Source of the DNA: Stictocephala bisonia
Lineage: Eukaryota; Arthropoda; Insecta; Hemiptera; Membracidae
DNA length: 64,000 nucleotides
Reading direction: 5' to 3'
Assembly (NCBI GenBank): GCA_035578905.1
Contig: JAQJVL010002613.1
Coordinates: forward strand, 1-64,000
The position numbers were made by a program, and so were the translations under genes. The notes under the pieces are model-generated. The model was not told the origin of the DNA. It saw only the letters and a program-made list of their open reading frames with translations, and ran no database searches. This document shows, one piece after another, positions 55,628-64,000 of this stretch (positions are counted from its first letter, which is position 1; each line of letters opens with the position of its first letter).

Positions 55628-56556
55628 AGGCGTGTTTTTAAAATAAGAATCCCGCCGCTATAGCCAAGCGGTCAGTGTTCAGCGCATGCACACTGAGTAC
55701 TACTATTTGTTGGCAAGCCACAGCCGCCATTACAGATCCATTCGATTGATTTAAGGTCGCTTATGAATGTTTAAAATTCCTCCTCCGATTAAAAATTCTG
55801 CTTACTGTAAAGAACATGTTGTGATAAGTTTTCGTAATGCTAAAAACATGAAAGCAGCTGGCATTCATCAAGAGATCTGTGAAGTTTATTGAGGAAACAG
55901 AATGAGTGATGGGTTGGTATGGAAGGTGGCCATACGAATGTGTATGATGAGGAGCGAAGTGGAAAACCTTCACTCATTACTGATGTCTTAATGCAAAACG
56001 TTGATGAAAAAAGTCAGAGGAAACAGACACTTTACAACTGCATCATTGTTTAGTGTATCTCAAGTGTCAAGAAGTGGGATTTATGAAATTGTGATAGAAC
56101 GTTTGAAGTTCCGAGAGGTATGCTTACACTAGGTTCTCAGAATTTTGACGGAGAATCACAAAAACAAGTGTTTGGTGACAAATCACAAAAACAAATATTT
56201 ACCAATTCTCTCACACTCCTAGAGCATTAGAATCATGATGGTTACGATTTTTAAAACCAAATTATTACGGTGACAGACTCAGGATGAATGTCAGCTTTTT
56301 TCACTTTTTTAGCGTTATGAAAACTTACCCATTACATAATTCACAGTTGGCGGCATTTTTAATCGGAGGAGGAGTTTTTAATATTCATAAGCAACCCTAA
56401 ATACAGTTGAGTGAATCCGTAACAGCGGATTCACAGATAGTAGTACCAGCTGTGGTTTGCTAACACAGTAGTACCCAGCGTGCACGCTCTGAACGCAGAC
56501 CGCAGCGCTACATCGGTGGGATTCCAAAACAGTAAGTACTTTAAAAACACGCCTCC
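55628..56556 (+). mobile_element. Second long-TIR non-autonomous mariner
   Basis: GGCGTGTTTTTAAAATAAGAAT at the left and AGTACTTTAAAAACACGCC at the right are inverted. The arms match for about 200 bases (AAGCCACAGCCGCCATTACA; inner text AAAATTCCTCCTCCGATTAA). It is close in sequence to 25577-26504, including the decayed MKAAGIHQEICEVY and the truncated transposase. Same deletion, same length class, so both copies descend from one deleted master. Confidence 0.87.
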
Positions 56557-56789
56557 TACAATATTGAAAGGGTATTGCATTTGAATATTTCAATTCATGA
56601 CATCTACTTTAAGAATCCTTGAACCTTTTTTAATAATGAAAACAATGATTGAGATGAACAATATGAATTGTTTTTAAGAATTGTTGCTCTATTTATCTAT
56701 ATTTCTTATGAAAGATTTTGTTTTTTTTTCTTCAGATGATATAATGAACTTAACCCTTCAGAGTGGTTTGACATAATATTACGCCATGT

Positions 56790-56950
56790 CTTATTAATGT
56801 ACAAATACTGAGACACCATCGGTGTTAGATCGGACAAATGATCCAAGGCGTTGTATTGTAGCCAGGTACAACGCCAAAGATTGTCAGTTCGAATGCAGCT
56901 GGTAATTTTTTCCATGCAACTTAACAGTGGCACTGGTTTGTGGCATAGTA
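56790..56950 (+). repeat. Possible SINE with tRNA-like head
   Basis: TTGTAGCCAGGTACAACGCC and GATTGTCAGTTCGAATGCAG resemble A- and B-box sequences at normal spacing. No second copy was found in the window, so the call is tentative. Confidence 0.35.
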
Positions 56951-58468
56951 TTTTAGGGCCCTCTGTAAACTGTGTCTGTTATGGGGGTGAGAGTTGATGG
57001 GATAAGTGTTTCTATTATAGTTGCATGAAACAGCATATGTTTTGCAAATTTATACAATAATAAGAAGAGGAGAACATGTTTGTCTTTAACTTTTTTTAAC
57101 TGGCTGTTTTTATATTTTTTAGACTACAGGACCTAGAAAGACTTATAAACAGTTCAACATGTATAAAAAGACATTAAAATAACTGGCCCTATGAAAAGCA
57201 CATGCAAAAAACAAGAAAATAAAAGTATTAACTAAACATAGGACATTTAAAAATAATTCAAGCTCAAAAGGGTTACAAACTATTTAGTAGTAAATGAAAG
57301 TTTAAAAAATTTTAATAACTGATTGATTTAGAAAGACTTATTAACCCATTATTAGTTTGACACTAATGAACCATAAACATTCAATTAAATTAAAGCAAAA
57401 CAAAAATGTTTAGTTTTTATTTCTTCACATTCACTCCAACAATGATAGATCTGTCATGTTATGTATTTTTATAATTTATAATAACTAAGATAACTGACAA
57501 TATAATTTGTTGTAAAGTTTCTATTGGTAAAATAAACAATTCTGAAATTAGTAAAAAAAAATATATATTCTTGAGAATAAACATTTAATAAAATTTCAAC
57601 AGAATAGACAATTTCTATATAATTGTAATATTTCAATAGATATTTCTTTTACTTAAATAAAAATAATTATTATGTTACATAAACAAATTCTTTTTATCTA
57701 TAAAAAAATAAAGAAACTGTTGTCAAAACAATTGCTCAAGTATTTGCCAGTAAGCAATAGAATGCACATAGATAGGAGAGTTACAGAGTAAGTTTTCTCG
57801 AAATCTTTTATTAGGGCTTCCATATCCTTCAACTGCAGTCTTGTACTGTCACTGCCATCACTTTCTATTAACATGTTATCAATTTCACTATAAAATATTG
57901 ATCAACAATGTTTTTATAAAGACAATTTCAAGTAACATAACCAAAACAATAGCAAGCACAATTCTACTGTAAATTAACTTCAAACAATCGAATTAGATGT
58001 TTCATTTCCACTGTTTGATGACAAACTAAGCTGTCATTGTTAACATCTAAAAACCGTCATTTGAACTGTTTTTATTACTGACAACTCATACACAATCAAA
58101 GAATTCAATGCTGTGACATCTAACTCTAATGTCAAATAAGTGTAGACATCGGAAAAATAAGTCTTGTTCTTGCTTCAAAATGAAATGAATACGGCCCAAT
58201 TCAAAATAACTTAGTTAAATATGATATTTTAAAAGTTTTTATCAAAGTCATAAGAGCGACACAGAACCATCCTGTGTATAAATGGTCCAAAATGGCCACC
58301 ATGGAATAGTTCCATGATAGAAGGCAAATAGGCTAAGAAAACTGAAAGACTTTTTATTTAATCATCACCTCATCCTAACTTCATATTGAAGACACGCAGA
58401 TGAAGTCAATTCTTCAGTAGATGTTAAAATAATGAAATGTTATTATATAACAATATTCTGGATTTCAG

Positions 58469-58622
58469 AAAGAAGTAAAAGAATTAAAAGAAGCTGGATT
58501 ATTGCACTTTGAAGAAGGGAATATTGAATGTTTGAATCCTGAATTAGACGTTGGAGAGCAAGCGGATCTGTTGCCATATGACCGCAAGAAGTGGGAGTTT
58601 CCTCGAGACAAGCTAAAGCTAG
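58469..58622 (+). CDS. Pvr: Pvr exon 15: juxtamembrane segment to start of kinase
   Basis: Acceptor GGATTTCAG, donor GTTTGT (weaker than the others); phase 0 in, phase 1 out. It encodes KEVKELKEAGLLHFEEGNI, ECLNPELDVGEQADLLPYD and RKKWEFPRDKLKLG. LPYD-x-x-KWEFPR is the juxtamembrane signature of VEGF/PDGF-class kinases; the tyrosine in LPYD is a likely autoinhibitory or phosphorylation site. The LKLG end leads straight into the glycine loop of exon 16. Confidence 0.93.
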
Positions 58623-59273
58623 GTTTGTACAGAACTTTTTTAACCTATAAAATCAAACATTACTTTTTTATAGAACAACTAGCTAAACCAAGCCACGCTT
58701 TGCTATAGCTAGGGCCGATATTAACTATTAAGGTTGTTTTTTACTTTATTTGGTATAAAAATAAAGGTTGAGTGTTTTCTTGATTTTATTTTAAATATAA
58801 CAATTTACAGTAGTTCTTGTAAGTAAAAAAATCATTTTGTGAGAGTAATACTTACAAGATATGATTTGGATATAATATACACATAAATCATCTGGTCACA
58901 GTAGCACTTTTTCAGCATTGACGTTTATTTTCATTTGTGAAATGCAGTTAGGTCGGGAAATTCTTGAAATGCCCTGTTCCTGTTTACAATTTAAATGAAA
59001 TAAATATATAAAAACATTCTTGTATATAAATGCAATGTTGTGTAAAAATGTCAAGAGAAACCATTTGCTACTTTTGAGTTTTGTGTACACAAACATACAT
59101 AAGTTTGATTTCGTATACATAGATTTGAGTTAATCTTCCATTATAGTACTATCCTATTTAGATTAAAACATATTTCAGTAGACTATAATTTTATACACAC
59201 AAAACATTTTAGTTTCACAAGAATATAGAACAAGTTAATTACAGTCTACATTAACTAGTTTGTCAATCTTTAG
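58623..59273 (+). other. Pvr intron, exon 15 to exon 16
   Basis: Almost filled by a dispersed repeat (58672-59110). No other signal. Confidence 0.7.
58672..59110 (+). repeat. Dispersed repeat, relative of 28228-28930
   Basis: ACTAGCTAAACCAAGCCACG, TTGAGTGTTTTCTTGATTTTA, ATCATCTGGTCACAGTA and CTTGTATATAAATGCAATGTT parallel the copy at 28228-28930 in order. It lacks the 325-bp MITE of that copy. Confidence 0.75.
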
Positions 59274-59498
59274 GGAAACCACTTGGGTCAGGAGCTTTTG
59301 GGTTCGTCGTGAAGGCTGAAGCATATGAACTGATGGAAGAGGGAGTGGCTACAACTGTAGCTGTCAAGATGGTCAAGCGTAACAGTGATCTAGCTACCAT
59401 TAAAGCACTTGCCTCAGAACTCAAGATCATGATCCATCTTGGCAAACATCTCAATGTTGTCAATGTTCTCGGTGCATGCACGGGAGATCTTAACAAGC
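59274..59498 (+). CDS. Pvr: Pvr exon 16: kinase N-lobe
   Basis: Acceptor CAATCTTTAG, donor GTAAGT; phase 1 in and out, 225 bases. It encodes the glycine-rich loop LGSGAFGFVVKAEA, the ATP-anchoring lysine in TTVAVKMVK, the alpha-C glutamate in LASELKIMIHLGKH, and beta-4/beta-5 text LNVVNVLGACTG. All N-lobe residues needed for ATP binding are present, so the kinase is predicted to be active. The spacing fits class III/V receptor tyrosine kinases. Confidence 0.96.
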
Positions 59499-60307
59499 GT
59501 AAGTTATAAATATTGTTGTTTGAAAGTTATTTATTAACATTGGATTGTTCATGATATGTAGATAATATTTGGAGATTTCCAATGCTTTGAGTGTTTAAGA
59601 AACAAACACAACGTTTCGACATGTATAACAAACTCCTGCCGTCTTCAGGTGTACTTACTAACTTATACTACATCTAAAACAATTTTTTTCCATAACCCAT
59701 ACTAAATCAGAGCAGACTTAATACTAAATGCTAGATATTAAAGACTACTGTTGAAAGTCAAAATTTCTTTAAACACTATCACACGTAACATAATTATACA
59801 AAATATAATACACAATATGAAATGCAAAATATGAAATCAGTCAACAAAACACAGAGCAAGTTATTAAATAGACCAAATACTCAATGACATACAAAAATAA
59901 ATGCAAAATATGATAAAATCAACAGAGCATAGATCAGGTTATTAAACAGACAAAATATTCAATGAGACACAAAATAAATGAAAAAATTCAAGAAAACATA
60001 GCGTTGAATTTTCCAATATTATCTATATATCATTTGGATATACATTGACAAAAAAATAGTCAAAGGTAGGTAGTCAATTGTGATAAATATAAAATATTCA
60101 TCATGATTTCCTCAAATGTGAGTAAGATATAGTGCTATAGAATCTTGTTGATTGTAATACAGTTAGTTTGAACTTTTCTGCAGTTTGAGTTTGCTTTTAT
60201 TATAAATCAAATTATCTAAAATTATAATACATAATGAGGCTCCAACATATTTTTGATATAATAATCATATTTTAGCGATCTTCCTTTTTATAAAATGGTT
60301 TTTTAAT

Positions 60308-60400
60308 TAGCATAATACATGTTGGTACATTTACAGTACAAGTGAATGTCACACAACACAAATATATTACAATATAAGCACAAAATACACAAATTTATTA
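60308..60400. repeat. Dispersed repeat shared with 13812-13910
   Basis: AGCATAATACATGTTGGTACA followed by ATATTACAATATAAGCAC matches 13812-13910. A local inverted repeat around 60385-60440 (ACAAATTTATTACAATACAAG / TTGTACTTGCATTGTACTGC) adds hairpin potential. Confidence 0.5.
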
Positions 60401-60849
60401 CAATACAAGTATTGTATTTGTGCATTTTGTACTTGCATTGTACTGCATTTTTACTGTTTTTATAAAACTATGGGAATTTCAATTTCCCAGATCCAGAATT
60501 GGTGTTTGCATCAGAATATAAACGAAAACAACAAGTTCTGTTCTTAATGATTGCAAAGATTTTTTTTTATGTTTAAGCTTATGTATTATACTAAGAAACT
60601 GTTCTTTTATTAATATCCAACCATAGTCGGCTTTTTGAGGAGATTGTAAGCGATAGGTTCTATGCTCAGTCCTTGTAATATCAACATATCGTCCGCTCAA
60701 TGGTTGCCATCGATGTGGACACTACTAGAGAAGTCTGTTGTGTCTATGCTGGATTAGTCAAGATTCAGATGTTGTATAGGGAAGAGAATCGAATGCCAGG
60801 CTTGTCAGTTACCTGAAAATTAGACCAACACTAAATGGTTCAGATTCCA

Positions 60850-61030
60850 TGTAAAACTATAGGTCCCTTAGTTGTCTTGGCTATTGGGCTACTTATAAAT
60901 AGCTCTTTCTGCGGAACAGTCAACCTTAGCTAGTAACAATTACTTCACTCGTTCATTTACACTCATCACACTCATTCAACCCCCATATTCACCCAAACAT
61001 ATCTTGACAATCAGTGTCTTACTAATGAAT
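60850..61030 (+). repeat. Old, diverged SINE copy
   Basis: GGCTATTGGGCTACTTATAA, AGTCAACCTTAGCTAGTAACA, TTTACACTCATCACACTCATT and ATATCTTGACAATCAGTGTC follow the order of the SINE body with many changes. An older member of the family than its neighbour at 61253. Confidence 0.8.
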
Positions 61031-61252
61031 AACATCAGCTAAGGAGGCTTTTAGTAGAGGATTCTTAAGGTGTTAAATTGATTTCTATGAGTAATTAATG
61101 TTATTTGCAAGTTTTACAAAAAAATTGAAAATCTTAATGGATAAGTTTTAAGAAGCCAATGATATCTATTTTGTTTTAGTATTATTTTAACATATAAAAA
61201 CATAATAATATGATTAGTCTCTTCCATCAACACGTTTTACCACTATTATTTA

Positions 61253-61425
61253 TCTGATAACCACTGGCTGTTCATTTGTCATTGGGCTATTAATTAATGA
61301 CATTTTCTAAGGAATAGTCGGCCTTAGTTTGTAACAATGACTACATTCGCTCATCTACACTCATCACACTCATTCGAAATCCATATTCGCCCATATCTTG
61401 AAGATCAGCGTTTTAAGAATAAATA
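61253..61425 (+). repeat. 5'-truncated SINE
   Basis: Starts within the body (TCTGATAACCACTGGCTGTT) and runs to the AATAAATAAAAT tail; the tRNA-like head is missing. Close to the full copies in sequence. 5' truncation fits target-primed reverse transcription. Confidence 0.88.
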
Positions 61426-61474
61426 AATAAAATAGCAAGTTTGAAATCAGCATCAAACTTCAATAATATAAATA

Positions 61475-62331
61475 CAGTAGACTCCCAATTATCCACGATA
61501 ATGAGTGGCTGACCTTTCCTGGATAATCAAAATCGTGGATACTCCAAAACTAGCCTAAAATTGCCTGGCAATGACTAAAATCAACTCTGAAACAAAACTG
61601 AGCCTTAAATTAGGCCTTACTATGAGTTTAGGTCAAAAATAAAACAATTAAAATACAGTAGTACAGTACATACTGTCATTTAATTAAGTATCACTTGAAT
61701 CAAATAACAACATTTTAATGAAAGTAAAACAAACGCTTTTATTGTTGGGTTGGAAAGAAGTCTTTTATAGATTTTTTATTCTTAGCGTTAGACTCTTTTC
61801 TACAGTGCTTGCACAAATTTTTCGTAACACCATAATATCAAATGCTGTTGTGTATTGTTCCCCCTCTATGGATTTTCCGTTTATCCATCTAGTAAATCAG
61901 TCGATAAGCACTTCCACACTGCACTGACTACTGTACACAACTGACTCACAGTGGCAGATGGCAGTGAACTCAAAACAATAGAGCGCACCACAGCCACGCC
62001 TGACGTGACTCATCAATGACAGGCGAAGTACATTGTAAACAACTATCCTACATGTTTAGAAAATAACGTTGAAGAGTGGAAATAATGATAATAATTTCAA
62101 ATTTTATATATCATATATTACATATCAAGAGACATTTTGACCATCTAGTGATCATTATCAATCTGTAATAATAAGTTAAATTTTGATTACAAATCAAATT
62201 ATTATCATTATTTCTATCATAATAACGTTGTTGCATAAACTATGTACTATATGTGCTTTAATTTTTTTTTTCACGATCGTGGTTGATCCGCAACGTGGGT
62301 GATCCACTCATGGATAATCGGGAGTCTACTA
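61475..62331. mobile_element. Pogo/Tigger-like non-autonomous element
   Basis: CAGTAGACTCCCAATTATCC at the left and GGATAATCGGGAGTCTACT at the right form inverted ends next to TA. Inside, further pieces of the ends recur (CCTGGATAATCAAAATCGTG; TTGATCCGCAACGTGGGTGA). No transposase frame remains. It ends about 65 bases before exon 17. Confidence 0.8.
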
Positions 62332-62395
62332 TCTATATATATAACACATACATTTACGTGTACTCTAATTATTGACACACTGTATATTGTTGCAG

Positions 62396-62546
62396 GGGAG
62401 TTGTTAGTTCTGGTGGAGTACTGTCAGTATGGAAACCTCCACACCTATTTATATAAACATCGAGGAGCTTTCATTAATCAAGTCAATCCAAAGACAGGAA
62501 ACTTTGATCCCACCGTCATACAACCCACTTCTCCAACATCTCCGAG
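62396..62546 (+). CDS. Pvr: Pvr exon 17: kinase hinge and start of the insert
   Basis: Acceptor ATTGTTGCAG, donor GTAAGC; phase 1 in, phase 2 out. It encodes ELLVLVEYCQYGNLHTYLYK, then HRGAFINQVNPKTGNFDPT and VIQPTSPTSPR. LVLVEYCQYGNL is the hinge with alpha-D, typical of VEGFR/PDGFR kinases. The polar tail is the beginning of the kinase insert. Confidence 0.95.
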
Positions 62547-63616
62547 GTAAGCGCTTTTATACTAGATTTTATGAATCTCCCGACTTGAGATAAGCGCATT
62601 AGGTTGTATAGCTAAGAGCATGCTGTGTCTGGTAATCCATAACAAACCATAAACAAAAAGAAATACAAATTAGTAAGACAGTATAAGCAATAAGAATATC
62701 AGTGATTGTAAAATATTCACTCACAGATAAATTCAATAAATGAACTATAAATACTGTCAAGATTTTATTTAAACTCTGTTATACCAAAACACAAATACCA
62801 CTGAAGTAGCACCTTGATAAAGTTGTTACCAGAGGGCGTGTTCAAACTCACCAATAGTTTGAGGGTCATTTTAATATCCAAAATTACCAACTTTTAAGAT
62901 GTATAGATTCTATGGTCAGGCCATATCCAAACTCACCAACTTCCGTCCCATAGTCAAGTAGACAACCTCTGACCTCCCGCAACCCCTGCTTCAAGATATT
63001 TAGAGTGTCCACGCCATCCTACTCCTCAAGTCAAGGCATTGAAGGGTGAAGATGTTATTCATAATGGTGATATTGTTGGGTAAAGATGGACTGTGTTGTG
63101 GAAAAAAGCTGTTAGCGAAACCAAGTGACCCTAATGTTGAACAATTTGTGAAGATTTTCAGTAAAAGGAGAGAAGTTGAGTATGTCCGTGGTTGCAGGAC
63201 ATACTGCATCACAAAAATGGGTGTCAATTTGTAGTTTTAAAGATAGTTATTATTAAATAACAAATATTTGTTCATATATTTGTATTGTCAATATTCTCTT
63301 AAATAATACACAATATTCATCATTATTACATTTTAGTGTAGGGTTCTAATTCTCAATGTAGTGCAATATGTATGTTTACAATCCACTTAGCTTCTAGTTT
63401 ATTCATGGGTTGTAAACAAGAATACTTACAGTATTATCTGAACACTATCTGAAAAACAAAAGACCTTAGTTATTTGTTGTGCTATGACAGCATTAGCTGG
63501 TTTCATGCAATAAGTACTACCATATTTCTTAGTGTGATAAATATCTTCTATCCAATCAAACCTATCCAATCGAGTGAAAAACAGTACTAACTTATCCATG
63601 TATATTTGTCCTCTAG
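62547..63616 (+). other. Pvr intron, exon 17 to exon 18
   Basis: CAAACTCACCAA recurs at 62844 and 62931. Around 63046-63234 a frame with coding-like text (LLAKPSDPNVEQFVKIFSKR) is open but has no recognised homologue; the segment may be a transposon remnant. Confidence 0.6.
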
Positions 63617-63792
63617 TGCAAGGTTCTCTGATGCATTCAGCAATTCTGACATGTACCGATTCGCAAACGGAAGAGCATCAATGAGGGACAGTGCTGTTGT
63701 ATCTGCTGCCACTGATACCACTCTCGTTATGTCTGACATGAGTGAACAAGCCCGACCAGGAGCAAATGTCTCTGTGGAGACAACACCAATCG
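63617..63792 (+). CDS. Pvr: Pvr exon 18: kinase-insert region
   Basis: Acceptor GTCCTCTAG, donor GTAACA; phase 2 in, phase 1 out. It encodes SARFSDAFSNSDMYRFANGR, ASMRDSAVVSAATDTTLVMS and DMSEQARPGANVSVETTPIG. The text is serine/threonine-rich and of low structure, with one tyrosine (DMYRF) that could be a docking site. It lies where the insert splits class III/V receptor kinases; the catalytic HRD and DFG motifs must follow beyond the window. Confidence 0.88.
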
Positions 63793-64000
63793 GTAACACT
63801 TCTTTTTTATTAACAACTGTTAATTTCATTAAACTGTAAGCTTATTTAAAGCAACATGTTTTTTGCATACAAATATTTATTAAGGTGGTTGCAATGACAA
63901 ATAAATTTACATGTTAAATAAACTAGCCACTTTTAATCATCTAGGACAAGTGGAACATACAAAAATTGAGGTGCTATGCTCAAATTAACACAATACCATA
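63793..64000 (+). other. Start of next Pvr intron, cut by window edge
   Basis: Begins GTAACA and continues as AT-rich intron to the window end. No next exon is visible. Confidence 0.75.

Larger units (their letters stand above)
55565..58468 (+). other. Pvr intron, exon 14 to exon 15
   Basis: A mariner-type element lies 63 bases inside the donor (55628-56556), and a tRNA-like segment at 56790-56950. 57000-58468 is AT-rich with no element recognised. Confidence 0.65.
59499..62395 (+). other. Pvr intron, exon 16 to exon 17
   Basis: Contains a repeat (60308-60400), two SINE remnants (60850-61030, 61253-61425) and a pogo-like MITE (61475-62331). Near 59600-59650 the minus strand reads CTGAAGACGGCAGGAG ... 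GTCGAAACGTT, a stem-loop pattern seen in some retroelement ends. Short repeats (AATATGAAATGCAAAATATG) lie at 59813-59910. Confidence 0.65.
3506..63792 (+). other. Pvr: Receptor tyrosine kinase gene of the PDGF/VEGF receptor family, open at both ends
   Basis: Nineteen exons with GT-AG borders can be chained in frame on the + strand. In order they encode a half Ig domain, six further Ig domains, a transmembrane helix, a juxtamembrane segment, the kinase glycine loop and VAVK lysine, the hinge, and an insert region. Seven Ig domains, a cysteine-less fourth Ig domain, the juxtamembrane signature LPYDRKKWEFPRDKLKLG and a kinase insert are features of VEGFR/PDGFR-type receptors. In insects the family is represented by Pvr, a surface receptor for PDGF/VEGF-like ligands in haemocyte survival and cell migration. 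The 5' end (signal peptide, first half of Ig1) and the 3' end (catalytic loop, activation loop, tail) are missing. Assignment to the family is firm; the exact symbol is by inference from architecture. Confidence 0.9.

Overview
The window is animal DNA, most likely from an insect; the transposon mix and bulky introns would suit a hemipteran, but that is a guess. The sequence is AT-rich, has no operon-like gene packing, and carries one host gene on the + strand spread over more than 60 kb, with exons of 110-225 bases between introns of 0.65-6.9 kb.

The host gene is a PDGF/VEGF-receptor-type receptor tyrosine kinase (Pvr/VEGFR family). Nineteen exons can be placed from 3506 to 63792, all with GT-AG borders and compatible phases. 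They encode the second half of Ig domain 1, Ig domains 2 to 7, a transmembrane helix, the juxtamembrane segment, the kinase N-lobe and hinge, and the kinase-insert region. The signal peptide, first half of Ig1, the catalytic C-lobe and the tail lie outside the window. Each Ig domain from Ig2 on is split by a phase-0 intron, and domains are separated by phase-1 introns. Two homologous exons (9864-10038 and 14990-15128) both encode the second half of Ig2 with the same phases. Joint inclusion would break the frame, so they look like mutually exclusive exons in a predicted ligand-binding domain. Exon 14 has a 60-bp tandem duplication that copies its 3' splice site, giving two in-frame acceptors 60 nt apart.

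The introns are filled with mobile DNA. The best preserved are a complete piggyBac (19622-22840, 609-aa transposase, TTAA flanks) and a complete Merlin element (11781-13145, 340-aa transposase, 47-bp perfect inverted repeats, 8-bp target duplication). A hAT element (32965-36536) has perfect 8-bp target duplications, an intron and one apparent frameshift. There are also internally deleted piggyBac elements (one nested inside another), degraded IS630/Tc1-like and mariner elements, pogo-like elements, a Harbinger-type MITE, LINE and probable gypsy fragments, and a tRNA-derived SINE family with at least eight copies or remnants.

The small-scale structure includes several minisatellites (about 112 bp x 7, 72 bp x 5, 43 bp x 3), a perfect 79-bp inverted repeat with a hammerhead-like core, a perfect 35-bp hairpin, and nested insertions (Merlin in a SINE, mariner in a LINE, a MITE in a dispersed repeat) that give a relative order of events. 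No CRISPR arrays, rRNA genes or functional tRNA genes were seen.
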